Part shown: positions 24,929-34,150 of the stretch, piece after piece
Numbering within the stretch: position 1 is the first letter of the stretch
Layout: each line of letters opens with the position of its first letter
Assembly (NCBI GenBank): GCA_002238855.1
Contig: MPND01000001.1
Coordinates: 62,001 to 126,000 of the forward strand
Length of the DNA: 64,000 nt
Direction: 5' to 3'
DNA from: SAR202 cluster bacterium bin90
Lineage (GTDB): Bacteria > Chloroflexota > Dehalococcoidia > Lucifugimonadales > JADFKI01
The notes under the pieces: generated by a model
What the model was told of the DNA's origin: nothing
The model's database searches: none
What the model saw: the letters and a program-made list of their open reading frames with translations, nothing else
Made by a program: the position numbers and the translations under genes

Positions 24929-26593
24929 ATGCCAAAAATGACAGGCAAGCGCGCGCTCATGGAAATGCTCCGTGCTGAAGGCGTTGATTACATATTCGGA
25001 AATCCAGGTACCAGCGAAGGGCCAATCATTGACGAGCTGGAGAACTACCCGGACATTCGATACATGCTCGCGGTGCAGGAGGGCGCGGCGATGGGCATGG
25101 CAGATGCTTATGCGCGCTATCGTGGCGAGCCAGCTTTCGTCAACTTGCACATCGAGACCGGACTTGCGAACGGTGTCAGCCTGCTCGCCAACGCAGCTGA
25201 AGGCAACACCCCGTTGATCCTGACCTCCGCAAACAAGGACATCCGCAAGTTGGCGGAAGGGCGCACGGACCTGGTTGAGATGGTCAGCCAGTTCTGCAAG
25301 TGGAGCGCGGAAGTAACCCACGCGGAGCAGATCCCAAGCGTAATGCGCCGCGCCTTCATTGAGGCAAAAACCCATCCGATGGGCCCCGTGTATGTTGCGT
25401 TTTCCGCAAACGCTCTGGACGACGAGGCGGATGTTGAGATTGTACCGTCTCACAAGACATACTCGCGTGTCGCTCCCGACGCCGACGCAATTCAGGAAGC
25501 AGCGGAAATTCTCGCGAATGCCGAGAATCCCGTCATTATTGTGGGCGATAGGGTAGGGCAGTCGGCTGCGTCGGCAGAAGCCGTGCGTCTCGCGGAAACC
25601 CTGGGCGCGAAGGTTTACGCAAGCTACTACTCGCAGGTAAACTTCCCCACCAGCCATCCCCAATTCCTAGGACTGGCAAGCCCCGGCATGCCGGCAGGCA
25701 ACGCGTTGCTGGAAGATGCGGATGCAGTTGTAGCAGTGGGAACCCCGGTCTTTCCCGGTTATTTCTACTTTTCAGGCAGAGCGCTCAATTCCGAAACGCA
25801 GTTGATTCACATAGATTCTGATGCAACGCAGATTGGAAGAACTGAACCGACCCATGTAGGCATCATCGCGGACGCGCGCACTGCACTGGCAGCGCTTGCT
25901 CAGGAGCTTGAGCTCCGCATGTCAGGAGCCGCTAAAGAGTCTGCCAAAGGTCGAGCAACTTCAGTCGCTGAGGAAAAGGCTGAACAGGCCGCCGCCTGGC
26001 AGGCAAGACTGAACGCACGGCACGACATTAGTCCGATGTCCACCGAACGCATGATGACCGAGATTGCAGACGCGCTGCCAGACGATGCGATTGTCGTTGA
26101 CGACTCCGTTACTACGCGCGCCTCCATTTTCGGCGCGCTGGAGTTCGAAGAGCCGGGTAGCCTGCTCGGGATCACAGGCGGCGCGCTCGGCTGGGGCATG
26201 GGCGGCACAATGGGCGTCAAGTTGGCGAGCCCTGACCGTCCTGTAGTCGGCATCATCGGTGATGGTAGCGCAATGATGACCGTGCAGGCTCTGTGGACCG
26301 CTGCGAATTCCGACATTCCCGTTGTGTATGTAATATGCAACAACAGGGCGTATCGTGTGCTCAAGCTGAACATGAACATCTACAAGAGCGAGATTCTTGG
26401 ACAGCAGAACCCGGAGAGCAAGTATATCGCGATGGATTTCGCAACGCCATTTGACATTGCGGCGGTCGCACAGGCTATGGGAGTGTTCGGCCGCAAGGTT
26501 GAAGACCCTGCTGACATAGGACCCGCATTGCGCGAAGCGCTGGAGCTTGGAAAGCCCGCAGTCCTCGATGTTTCTATTGACGGCGCAGTATAA
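24929..26593 (+). CDS. Thiamine-diphosphate-dependent decarboxylase (benzoylformate decarboxylase-like)
   Basis: 554-residue ThDP enzyme of the POX/decarboxylase family. Catalytic Glu51 (VQEGAAMGMADAYAR) activates the cofactor. The central domain follows, and the ThDP/Mg motif GDGSAMMTVQALWTAANSDIPVVYVICNN has the GDG...NN pattern. Family members decarboxylate 2-oxoacids or ligate aldehydes. NPGTSEGPIIDEL at the start and the missing acetolactate-synthase FAD signature favour a benzoylformate- or oxalyl-type decarboxylase over IlvB. Neighbouring VOC proteins hint at an aromatic or oxoacid catabolic unit. Substrate unresolved. Confidence 0.85.
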   Translation: MPKMTGKRALMEMLRAEGVDYIFGNPGTSEGPIIDELENYPDIRYMLAVQEGAAMGMADAYARYRGEPAFVNLHIETGLANGVSLLANAAEGNTPLILTSANKDIRKLAEGRTDLVEMVSQFCKWSAEVTHAEQIPSVMRRAFIEAKTHPMGPVYVAFSANALDDEADVEIVPSHKTYSRVAPDADAIQEAAEILANAENPVIIVGDRVGQSAASAEAVRLAETLGAKVYASYYSQVNFPTSHPQFLGLASPGMPAGNALLEDADAVVAVGTPVFPGYFYFSGRALNSETQLIHIDSDATQIGRTEPTHVGIIADARTALAALAQELELRMSGAAKESAKGRATSVAEEKAEQAAAWQARLNARHDISPMSTERMMTEIADALPDDAIVVDDSVTTRASIFGALEFEEPGSLLGITGGALGWGMGGTMGVKLASPDRPVVGIIGDGSAMMTVQALWTAANSDIPVVYVICNNRAYRVLKLNMNIYKSEILGQQNPESKYIAMDFATPFDIAAVAQAMGVFGRKVEDPADIGPALREALELGKPAVLDVSIDGAV

Positions 26594-26665
26594 CTCGTAA
26601 ACCTGCAAATTTGCTGCTTTAAGCCTGCCCTCCATTCGGTGTAATATGGCGTTGAGGTTTGGCAC

Positions 26666-27745
26666 ATGCGTCATATACTTCACGCAGACTTCGATGCATT
26701 CTACGCTTCAGTAGAGCAACTGGACAACCCTGAACTGCGCGACAAGCCGGTCGTGGTTGGCGGCAGCGCAGAGGGGCGCGGCGTGGTGGCATCCGCTTCG
26801 TATGAGGCTCGCGAATTCGGCGTCCGCTCCGCCATGCCTATGCGCACGGCTCAAAGACTCTGCCCTCACGCTATTCGGATTGGCGCACGCTTTGACCGGT
26901 ACCGCGAAATCTCGCAACGCGTCATGTCAATTTTCCGAGACTTGACCCCCCTCGTCGAGCCACTCTCCCTGGATGAAGCCTACCTCGATGTGACCTCCAT
27001 AGTCGCCGAAAACCGCCGGCCTGCTGATATTGCCGCAAGCCTGAAGAGACGAGTAAAGCACGAGTTGGGCTTAACTATATCCGTCGGCGTGGCGACTAGT
27101 AAGTCCATTGCAAAGATAGCGTCCGACATGGACAAGCCGGACGGCCTGACCGTCGTGGCGCCCGGCGACGAAAAAGCATTTCTCGCGCCGCTGCCGATAC
27201 GCGATCTGTGGGGCGTCGGCCCAAAGACCGCCGAGCGGCTCAGTTCTGAGGGCATCGAAACCATAGGCGATATTGCACAACAGGACGAAGATTGGCTGCG
27301 CGAAAGGTTCGGCAAGCACGGCGCCCAGATGCAGAAGCTTGCATTGGGCCAGGATAACAGCACTGTCGAGGTTCGCCGCGAAACGAAGTCGGTTAGCGCA
27401 GAGACCACATTTGCACAGGACATAGGTGAGCCGGAAGCGCTGCTCGAGGTGGTCAATCGCCTGAGCCAGCGTGTGGCCAATCAACTCAGGCGCAAGCAGC
27501 TTCAGGGGCGCACGGTCAAGCTCAAGCTTCGCCTCTCGGACTTCACAACTTTCACGCGCCAGAAAACGCTGCCATACGCCGTGCAGTCCGCTGATGACCT
27601 GTCGCAGTTTGCGGGCGAACTACTGCGCGCGGAACTCTACGGCCGCCGGCGCTTCAGACTCGTTGGAGTTGGAGTGTCCGGCTTCGAGCAGTCAGAGGCG
27701 GACCCGGAGGAGCCGCGCCAGCTTAGGTTCTCAGGCTTCGGATGA
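26666..27745 (+). CDS. dinB: DNA polymerase IV (Y family)
   Basis: 359-residue translesion polymerase. The palm motifs HADFDAFYASVEQ (Asp8) and LSLDEAYLDVT (Asp-Glu) give the catalytic carboxylates; SVGVATSKSIAKIASDMDKPDGLTVV and the helix-hairpin-helix LWGVGPKTAERL follow. The little finger spans about 240-345. No C-terminal beta-clamp motif is obvious, and the end (RQLRFSGFG) could partly serve. GAGGT lies 7 nt before the ATG. The stop overlaps the next gene (ATGA). No LexA-type operator was recognised. Confidence 0.94.
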   Translation: MRHILHADFDAFYASVEQLDNPELRDKPVVVGGSAEGRGVVASASYEAREFGVRSAMPMRTAQRLCPHAIRIGARFDRYREISQRVMSIFRDLTPLVEPLSLDEAYLDVTSIVAENRRPADIAASLKRRVKHELGLTISVGVATSKSIAKIASDMDKPDGLTVVAPGDEKAFLAPLPIRDLWGVGPKTAERLSSEGIETIGDIAQQDEDWLRERFGKHGAQMQKLALGQDNSTVEVRRETKSVSAETTFAQDIGEPEALLEVVNRLSQRVANQLRRKQLQGRTVKLKLRLSDFTTFTRQKTLPYAVQSADDLSQFAGELLRAELYGRRRFRLVGVGVSGFEQSEADPEEPRQLRFSGFG

Positions 27746-28119
27746 CGGATGTACGGATGCTCCCCAGGGACTACACGGTCCTCGCACCCGATGGCTCAGA
27801 AATCAGAGAGCTTGTCGCCGTAGAGAGCGGCAGTATGGTGCATTGCACGCTGCCTCTCGGCGCGACTTCCTCTGCCGTAATGCACAGGACCGTTGAAGAA
27901 GTCTGGTACTTCCTACGGGGGCGTGGGCAGGTCTGGCGGAAGAGCGAGTCCTGTGAATCCGTGGAGGATGTCGCCCCCGGCGTGTCTCTCACCATAGAGT
28001 TAGGGACTCACTTCCAGTTCCGCAACACCGGTGATGAGGACCTGAGCTTCATCATAGTTACGATGCCACCATGGCCCGGCGAGCAGGAAGCCGTCCGCGT
28101 GGACGGATACTGGAAATGA
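27742..28119 (+). CDS. Cupin-domain protein
   Basis: 125-residue cupin with a partial motif 1 (LPLGATSSAVMHRTVEEVWYFLRGRGQVW) and motif 2 (GTHFQFRNTGDEDLSFIIVTMPPWPG). The expected His pair of motif 1 is reduced to one His followed by Glu-Glu, and motif 2 also shows a His. The start overlaps the dinB stop by 4 nt, so the pair is co-translated, an odd partnership that says little about function. Convergent with caiB. Confidence 0.78.
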   Translation: MTDVRMLPRDYTVLAPDGSEIRELVAVESGSMVHCTLPLGATSSAVMHRTVEEVWYFLRGRGQVWRKSESCESVEDVAPGVSLTIELGTHFQFRNTGDEDLSFIIVTMPPWPGEQEAVRVDGYWK

Positions 28120-28128
28120 ACACCGTCC

Positions 28129-29325
28129 CTAAACGATAACGCCCTGCCTCCGAAGGTTCGGCAGTTCATCCGGTGACACATCCAGCATTTCCGTCAATAT
28201 GTCGTCGGTATGCTCGCTGTAATGCGGAGCAGGCTGTATTTCGACAGGGGACTTGTCCAGCTTGACCGGGCAGCCGATCATCTGGTAAGTGCCGCGCTTG
28301 GGATCGTCCACATCCACCACCATTTCACGGGCCGACAGATGCTCGTTTGACAGCACCTCTTCCGGGCTCATAACTGCACCGCACCACACGCCCGCTTCAG
28401 CCAGCGCCCTCATCGCTTCGTACTTGTCGTGCTTCATCGTCCAGCCACTTACGATTTCCAGCACCTCGTCTCCGCGCTCGGCCCTGTTCTCCTCGGTAAA
28501 GTATCGCTCGTCGCCAATCAGTTCCGAGCGTCCGATCACAGCAAGTACGGTCTCCCAGAGCGCGCCCGCGATATGTATCATCACATAATCGTCAGAGCCT
28601 CCGGGATGACAGGGATAAATCATCGGAATCCCCCTGCCGCCGCGGTCGCCGGGACGCTCATTGGGCGTGGCGATCGACAGACTGCGAATTAGTCGATAGC
28701 GCATCAGGTTGACGATGCCGTCCTGCATCGAAACCTCCATGTGCTGCCCTTCGCCCGAATTGTCTCGCTGCCTCAGCGCGGCGAGAATGCCGATGGCAGT
28801 GTGCAGACCGGTTCCGGAGTCGCCTGCGCCGATTGGAGACGGTATGGGTGGCAGGTCTGGGTAGCCGTTAGAGGCGATTGCTCCGCCCGTCGCCTGCGCC
28901 GAAACCTCGAAGCTTCGGAAGTCGCTCCACGGCCCGTACTCGCCGAAACCCTTGATACTGGCATGGATAACGCGGGGGTTGATCTCATTCAGCCGGGAGT
29001 AACCGATGCCAAGTCGTTCCATCACTCCCTTGGAGAAATTCTCCAGCACAACATCAGCCCACAGAACGAGCTTCTCGAACAGCTGCTTGCCACGCTCAGT
29101 CTTCAGATTGAGCGTTATGGCGCGCTTGTTGTTATTGAATATCGTGTAATAGACGCTGTCCACGCCGTCAATGTGCGCCTGCTCCCAGCGAGTGTTGTCG
29201 CCCCCAACCGTGTCTTCCACCTTGATCACATCCGCGCCGAGAAAGGCAAGCAGTTGTGCGCACGAGGGCCCCGCCTGCACGCGGCTCATATCCAGAATCT
29301 TTACTCCCGCAAGCGCCTTATCCAT
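28129..29325 (-). CDS. CaiB/BaiF-family CoA transferase
   Basis: 398-residue class III CoA transferase. The catalytic aspartate is Asp169 in GAGDSGTGLH, the same position and context as formyl-CoA transferase. Other marks are the N-terminal ILDMSRVQAGPSCAQLLAFLGADVIKVE and ASIKGFGEYGPW. These enzymes move CoA between carboxylates such as formate/oxalate, carnitine or succinate; the acceptor here is unknown. I chose the ATG at 29325 (MDKALAGVKIL); the open frame runs further upstream to 29517 without family similarity. Last gene downstream of fmt. Confidence 0.9.
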   Translation of the reverse strand: MDKALAGVKILDMSRVQAGPSCAQLLAFLGADVIKVEDTVGGDNTRWEQAHIDGVDSVYYTIFNNNKRAITLNLKTERGKQLFEKLVLWADVVLENFSKGVMERLGIGYSRLNEINPRVIHASIKGFGEYGPWSDFRSFEVSAQATGGAIASNGYPDLPPIPSPIGAGDSGTGLHTAIGILAALRQRDNSGEGQHMEVSMQDGIVNLMRYRLIRSLSIATPNERPGDRGGRGIPMIYPCHPGGSDDYVMIHIAGALWETVLAVIGRSELIGDERYFTEENRAERGDEVLEIVSGWTMKHDKYEAMRALAEAGVWCGAVMSPEEVLSNEHLSAREMVVDVDDPKRGTYQMIGCPVKLDKSPVEIQPAPHYSEHTDDILTEMLDVSPDELPNLRRQGVIV

Positions 29326-29368
29326 TTCGCACCTCAGTCTGTGATTCCTCAATCTGAGGCCGATTATA

Positions 29369-30334
29369 TCAGGATGTTCCGAGATGCGAACCCACGAAGT
29401 CGCGATATCCGCGCGCAAAGTCAGGAATGTCCGCCGCCTGACGCCCCTCGACCTGCACCCGGTGAAGGAGCAGTGCGCCGTCTCCCGATGCGACCGCAAT
29501 CCCCTGCGGAGTCTCAATCACCGTGCCAGGCTCGTTAGACGCATCCAAGTTTAGGACTCCAGCCTTATGCACCTTGAGTTGCTTGCCGTTCCAGTGGGTA
29601 AAGCTACCGGGCCAGGGATGAAAGGCGCGCACCTGTCTGGCGATATAGCTCGCTGGAAAAGTCCAGTCGATGATGCCGTCTTCGCGTTTCAGCAATCTTG
29701 TTACCATAGCTTCGGATTCATCCTGAGCCTGCGCTTCAATCTCACCGTCCCGCCACCCCGGAATCGTCTCCTTAAGTAGTTGGGCGCCCATATCGAATAG
29801 CCGCGAAGTCAGATCAGCCGTCGTCTCTTCCGCTCCAATCACATTCTCCACCTGCGCGATGACCGGACCTGAATCCATACCTTCGTCAAGCTGCATGATG
29901 GTCACGCCAGTAATCGCGTCACCTTCGAGGATTGCCGTTGCCACCGGAGAGGGTCCGCGATGCCTCGGTAGCAGTGACGGGTGAATGTTCAACGCGCCAA
30001 GCGGCGGAACTTCAAGCGTTTCTGCTGGAAGGAACAGCCCGTATGCCACAACCATGATTAGGTCAGGCTGCAGCGATGCTAACTGTTGTCGCGCTCCTCC
30101 GTCACGGCGTAGCGATGTGGGCTGGAATACTGGCAATCCGCGCTCCACTGCAGCCACTTTCACAGGTGGGGCCGTGAGCCTTCTTCCTCGACCGGAACGG
30201 CGGTCGGGCTGAGTATATACGCCTGCAACATTGCAGCCCATACCCAGCAGGGCGTCGAGTGCAGGAACGGCGAATTCCGGCGTGCCCATGAATACTACCC
30301 GCAGCGGCTCTCGATCTGTCGAGTCATTCGCCAT
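29369..30334 (-). CDS. fmt: Methionyl-tRNA formyltransferase
   Basis: 321-residue Fmt, which formylates initiator Met-tRNA with 10-formyltetrahydrofolate. LRVVFMGTPEFAVPALDALL opens the Rossmann domain, then NIHPSLLPRHRGPSPVATAILEGD (catalytic His and SLLP loop) and LDEGMDSGPVIAQ (catalytic Asp). The C-terminal OB-like domain starts near ARQVRAFHPWPGSFTHWNGKQLKV. I chose the ATG at 30334 with GGGAG upstream; GTG at 30352 is an alternative. The usual def partner is not adjacent; it overlaps the 3' end of the DUF192 gene instead. Confidence 0.95.
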   Translation of the reverse strand: MANDSTDREPLRVVFMGTPEFAVPALDALLGMGCNVAGVYTQPDRRSGRGRRLTAPPVKVAAVERGLPVFQPTSLRRDGGARQQLASLQPDLIMVVAYGLFLPAETLEVPPLGALNIHPSLLPRHRGPSPVATAILEGDAITGVTIMQLDEGMDSGPVIAQVENVIGAEETTADLTSRLFDMGAQLLKETIPGWRDGEIEAQAQDESEAMVTRLLKREDGIIDWTFPASYIARQVRAFHPWPGSFTHWNGKQLKVHKAGVLNLDASNEPGTVIETPQGIAVASGDGALLLHRVQVEGRQAADIPDFARGYRDFVGSHLGTS

Positions 30335-31091
30335 CGCAATCTCCCGACTCACAGCACCTTGCGCGCTCCGACTCTATTCCACTGAACTGCACTTCGTCCC
30401 CAATCTCCACTCCGAATTGCCTAACCTCCCCGGCATTGATTTCAAGAGTATATGCCGCAGGCGATTCCGACTCGAAAATCTTCAACTCCGAGCTCGGAGT
30501 ATTTGGCGCCGAGTGCTGCACATTCTCCGTCAGGTCAACTACCGTGCAGTCCTGACCGATCCATATGAAGTCAAGTGGGAAGCGCATCCCCTTCATCCAA
30601 AACGATGATGCCTGCCCTCCCGGAAAGATGAACAGCATACCGGTTTGGTCTGGAAGGCTGTCGCGCTCCCCCAATCCCCTGCTGCGTAACTCTGGCGTAT
30701 CCGCTATCTCCGCTGTGAACACCGTTGTTCCCACTGTCACGCTTGGACCCGTCGGTGTTGGTACGGGGGTTGGAGACGGTACTGCCGTTGCAGTCGGTGG
30801 TGGAGTCTGCGTTGCCGTCGCCACGACCTGTGTCGCTTTCGGCGTCCGAGTCGCAGCCGGTGTTGCTGTCTCGGTCGGCAAGGTGGTTGGTATTGGAGTT
30901 GCTGCAGCGGTAGGCTCCGCGGTCGCCGTTGAAGCGACAGTGCTCGTTGCGGTCGCGACAACGGCTGTGGTTGGCATTTCCTGCTGCTGCCCGGAATTGA
31001 TGCAGGCCATGCTGCTCAATAGTATTGCGACGGCGAGAGCCGATACGATGCGCCCAGCCAAGACGCTACGCCAGATGAACCAGGGTCGCAC
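30324..31091 (-). CDS. DUF192 protein, probable lipoprotein with a Thr/Ala/Pro-rich linker
   Basis: About 255 residues. An N-terminal hydrophobic signal (RIVSALAVAILLSSMAC) ends in a plausible lipobox Cys. A low-complexity Thr/Ala/Pro/Val linker of roughly 90 residues follows, then a DUF192 domain (VTVGTTVFTAEIADTPELRSRGLGERDSLPDQTGMLFIF, FWMKGMRFPLDFIWI, YTLEINAGEVRQFGVEIGDEV). DUF192 proteins are small secreted or anchored proteins of unknown role. The start is uncertain: GTG 31091, GTG 31100 or TTG 31061 all keep the signal. The 5' end overlaps the mutS2 stop. Confidence 0.78.
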   Translation of the reverse strand: MRPWFIWRSVLAGRIVSALAVAILLSSMACINSGQQQEMPTTAVVATATSTVASTATAEPTAAATPIPTTLPTETATPAATRTPKATQVVATATQTPPPTATAVPSPTPVPTPTGPSVTVGTTVFTAEIADTPELRSRGLGERDSLPDQTGMLFIFPGGQASSFWMKGMRFPLDFIWIGQDCTVVDLTENVQHSAPNTPSSELKIFESESPAAYTLEINAGEVRQFGVEIGDEVQFSGIESERARCCESGDCDGE

Positions 31092-33522
31092 CGTCACCAC
31101 CGCGCTCTCTCGCTTCCGCTTCGTGGGACTGGGCAAGCGGGTGGCGTGTCAGATGCTCGCGCACCGCATTGCGCAGAATGCCCTTACCTCTCCCGTGTAT
31201 GACCCGCACTGAGTTAAAACCGTCCCGCACCGCTTTGTCCAGAAACAGCTCGAGCTCCGCGAGTGATTCGTCTGCGCGCATGCCGCGAACATCGAGCTCC
31301 GCGGAGTCCAGCATCGGCCCAATAGATATGCTCAGTTCTGCTTTGGCTTGCTCCGGCTGCTGTTCGATGACTGAAAGGCGCGTGGGATGCACCTGAATTC
31401 GCACATTGCCAATGCCAACTTCGGCATCGCCTCCACTTTCCGGAAGGGACACAAGCACTCCACCAAGGTTCAGGCCGCGCACATACACCTTGTCCCCAAC
31501 CTCCATCTCCCTAGGAACTTCCCGTACAGGAATCGCTGGCCCGACAGCGGCTCGTTCTGCCACCAATTCCCGGCGCATTCGCCGTATCTCTTCACGCGTC
31601 TTAGCGGTTGGAACGCCTGCAGGCGCACCCCAAGACAGCGCGGCTTCCGCAGCTTTGAGCTTGCGTTGCGCCTCGTCGTACTGGGAGAGCATGCTGCGCC
31701 GCATGCCGTCCAGGATGTCGTCCCTGTGTGTGATCAGGTACTCTATCTGCTCATCGAGTTGCTGCCTGAGCACATCAGCCTTCCCTCGAGACTGCTCGGC
31801 GTCGAGCAAAACAGTCTGAAGCTGATTGCGTTCGCGCTGGAGTTCGGTCAGCCAGTCCTCGAATCTTAGATACTGTGGCTCAATCGACGCCTGCGCATTT
31901 TCCATAATGTGCTCTGGCAGGCCAAGGCTCGCGGCAATCGCCATCGCGTAGCTGCGACCCGGTATCCCCAGCGTAAGGTGATAAGTCGGTGTCAGTGAAT
32001 CGGCGTCCAGTTGAACGCTCGCATTCATCATTCCCGGCGATGTCTCCGCATACGCGGCAACGCTGCGATGGTGTGTCGTCACTATCGTGGACACGCGCCT
32101 CTCTGCAAGGTCCTCCAGAATGGCGCGTGCAAGCGCCGATCCCTCCTCGGCGTCTGTGCTCGTACCGAGTTCGTCCAGCAGTACCAGCGACTCAGTTGTG
32201 GCCTCTGCAAGAATATCGATGACGCTTCGCATGTGGGAGCTGAATGTTGAAACCGACTGCTCGATGCTCTGCTGGTCTCCCACATCCGCATAAACACCAT
32301 CGAATGTCGGAAGCATGCTCCCGTCATTGGCAGGTATCTGCAAACCTGCTTGGTGCATCAGCGCGAGCAGCCCGACGGTCTTCATCGCCACCGTCTTGCC
32401 GCCGGTATTCGGTCCTGTAACCACAAGCACCGACCAGTCAGGCCCGACGCCCACATTCACCGGAACCGCATCTCTGCCAATCAGCGGGTGTCTGGCATTA
32501 ATCAGTTTGACCGCCATGTCCTTGCGAACACCAGCGGAACTTTCAGAATCCGTGCCGACTTCAGCATCAAACTCGCCATCATCAGGCGACAGGGGCCTCA
32601 CCCCGCGCACCGAATAGCTGTATCGGGCGCGGGCCATTATCAAGTCCAGGTGCGCCGTCAATTCGCTCCCCCGGCGAATGTCCTGTTCAAGCTCGCCGAC
32701 CAGTGTTGAAAGGTCGCGCAGCACCTTGCGAATCTCACGTTCCTCAGCGAGTGCAAGTTCACGCCAAGTGTTGCCGATATCTACCGTGGAGAACGGCTCT
32801 ATAAACAGAGTCGCGCCTGTGTTGGATGCATCGTGAACGATGCCGGGGATGCGGCTGCGCATCTCCGATTTGACCTGCACAACGAGGCGGTCGTTGCGGA
32901 CGGAGATAACATTGTCCTGCAGAACATTGTCCGGCCCTGCATTTTGTATTAGCGAGTTTAGCGAGTCCGTTACTCGCTGGTATGCCTGCCGTATCTGGCT
33001 GCGCAGTGCCCTAAGAGTGCGCGTTGCATCGTCTCTAACATCGCCCCGTTCGCCAATGCGCGCTCGAATCTGGTGCGTCAGTTCACCCAGATCCGGAATG
33101 CTCTCGGCGCTATCGGCGAGCATAGGGGCATGCTGGCGCACCGCAAGAATGCCGCTCCTTGCCCGTGCATGCACATCGAGGGTCTGCCCAATCGCGAGCA
33201 GTTCCTTCCCGGTCAGGATGCCTCCCAGAGAGGCTCGCGTGACAGAATCTCTGATGTCTTCCGGGCAGTGCATATCCACTTCGCCCGCTTCGTCCAGAAC
33301 CGCCCGCCCCTCGACGGTCTCCTGCTGAAGCAGCGCAACCTCATATTCGTCGTATGACGGTTGCAAGCTCAGAGCGAGCTGGCGAGCCGGGAAGTATGTG
33401 GCGCGGTCGGCCACTCGCTCACGAATAACGTCGAACTCCAGCAGAGCCTGTGCGCGAGCGCGCAGTGCCTCCCTGCCGCCGGAACTGTAACTGTCAGGAT
33501 TACCAATCGCATCAATCCGCAT
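31066..33522 (-). CDS. mutS2: Endonuclease MutS2
   Basis: 818-residue MutS2, an ATPase that acts on branched DNA and, in some bacteria, on collided ribosomes. The N-terminal core/lever region includes RNDRLVVQVKSEMRSRIPGIVHDASNTGATLFIEP. The ATPase has Walker A GPNTGGKTVAMKTVGLL, Walker B LVLLDELGTSTDAEEGSALARAIL and TTHHRSVAAYA. A KOW-like segment follows, then the C-terminal Smr nuclease domain (LDVRGMRADESLAELELFLD, VRVIHGRGKGILRNAVREHL). It lacks the MutS mismatch-recognition domain, as expected. No Shine-Dalgarno sequence; TAAAAT ends 6 nt before the ATG. Leads the mutS2-DUF192-fmt-caiB unit. Confidence 0.95.
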   Translation of the reverse strand: MRIDAIGNPDSYSSGGREALRARAQALLEFDVIRERVADRATYFPARQLALSLQPSYDEYEVALLQQETVEGRAVLDEAGEVDMHCPEDIRDSVTRASLGGILTGKELLAIGQTLDVHARARSGILAVRQHAPMLADSAESIPDLGELTHQIRARIGERGDVRDDATRTLRALRSQIRQAYQRVTDSLNSLIQNAGPDNVLQDNVISVRNDRLVVQVKSEMRSRIPGIVHDASNTGATLFIEPFSTVDIGNTWRELALAEEREIRKVLRDLSTLVGELEQDIRRGSELTAHLDLIMARARYSYSVRGVRPLSPDDGEFDAEVGTDSESSAGVRKDMAVKLINARHPLIGRDAVPVNVGVGPDWSVLVVTGPNTGGKTVAMKTVGLLALMHQAGLQIPANDGSMLPTFDGVYADVGDQQSIEQSVSTFSSHMRSVIDILAEATTESLVLLDELGTSTDAEEGSALARAILEDLAERRVSTIVTTHHRSVAAYAETSPGMMNASVQLDADSLTPTYHLTLGIPGRSYAMAIAASLGLPEHIMENAQASIEPQYLRFEDWLTELQRERNQLQTVLLDAEQSRGKADVLRQQLDEQIEYLITHRDDILDGMRRSMLSQYDEAQRKLKAAEAALSWGAPAGVPTAKTREEIRRMRRELVAERAAVGPAIPVREVPREMEVGDKVYVRGLNLGGVLVSLPESGGDAEVGIGNVRIQVHPTRLSVIEQQPEQAKAELSISIGPMLDSAELDVRGMRADESLAELELFLDKAVRDGFNSVRVIHGRGKGILRNAVREHLTRHPLAQSHEAEARERGGDGATLVHLA

Positions 33523-33528
33523 TCGCCC

Positions 33529-33534
33529 ATTTTA
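33529..33534 (-). promoter_or_regulatory. TAAAAT box 6 nt before the mutS2 start (leaderless-type -10)
   Basis: Minus-strand TAAAAT at 33529-33534 with only six bases to the ATG, and no Shine-Dalgarno sequence. The -35 region is weak. Confidence 0.4.
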
Positions 33535-33616
33535 TCAGGAATTCGGCGTGAGGAAACGATTCCCCATAACCATCAAGATGAACTGCCCATACCTATTCCA
33601 CACGCTTCCACAGGAA

Positions 33617-33645
33617 TTGACGACTTGGCACATTAGCAATAGAAT
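33617..33645 (+). promoter_or_regulatory. Near-consensus promoter of the iron-sulfur carrier gene
   Basis: TTGACG (33617-33622), a 17-bp spacer and TAGAAT (33640-33645) form one of the best sigma-70-type promoters in the window. The predicted start is about 50 nt before the ATG. Confidence 0.65.
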
Positions 33646-33700
33646 GTATATGTCAGAGAAATCCAACTGTCCGATTTGAGCGTGCGCTCAGGAGTGAGTT

Positions 33701-34051
33701 ATGGCAAGAGTACAACCAGAGCCACTAACGATAACCATAACCGACGACGCAGCGAAGCATGTTCGAGAGTTCGCCTCAGACATGGGCAAGCCGGGCTGCA
33801 GCTTGCGCGTCGCAGTAAAGGGTGGAGGCTGCTCAGGACTCACCTACGATCTGGACCTCGTTGACACTCCCGGTGAGAACGACAAGGTCATCAGCAGCCA
33901 CGGCCTCGAACTGTATGTGGACAAGAAGTCCTACATCTTCCTTGCCGGCACCGAGCTTGACTACTCAGGCGGGCTCAACGGCAAGGGATTCGTCTTCAAC
34001 AATCCCAATGCCAAGACGGCGTGTGGCTGCGGCACTTCTTTCAGTGTCTGA
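33701..34051 (+). CDS. erpA: A-type iron-sulfur cluster carrier (IscA/ErpA/SufA family)
   Basis: 116-residue HesB/A-type carrier that transfers Fe-S clusters to apoproteins. All three ligand cysteines are present: Cys44 (GGGCSGLTYDL), Cys108 and Cys110 (ACGCGTSFSV). A GGAG site lies about 7 nt before the ATG. No isc, suf or nif genes are adjacent, so it is a stand-alone carrier; the symbol erpA is chosen for that reason and could equally be iscA-like. It may supply the Fe-S enzymes in this genome. Confidence 0.92.
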   Translation: MARVQPEPLTITITDDAAKHVREFASDMGKPGCSLRVAVKGGGCSGLTYDLDLVDTPGENDKVISSHGLELYVDKKSYIFLAGTELDYSGGLNGKGFVFNNPNAKTACGCGTSFSV

Positions 34052-34104
34052 TCTCGCAGTAGCCGGGATGTATAATACGGATCACATAACGTTTGACATC
34101 GACT

Positions 34105-34136
34105 GCCGCCTCCCATCAGGGGGCGGCTGTTTCTTT
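34105..34136 (+). terminator. Hairpin plus T-rich tail between erpA and ygfZ
   Basis: A 9-bp stem (34105-34113 with 34119-34127, one G-T pair) with a 5-nt loop is followed by TGTTTCTTT. A TATAAT hexamer at 34071-34076, upstream of the hairpin, could start a short leader that runs into it, so this might be an attenuator for ygfZ and not only the erpA terminator. Confidence 0.65.
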
Positions 34137-34150
34137 CAGGAGGATAGACG

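Noticed and set aside
31066..33522. MutS as partner of MutL
   Set aside because: The protein lacks the mismatch-recognition domain and has a C-terminal Smr domain, so it is MutS2.
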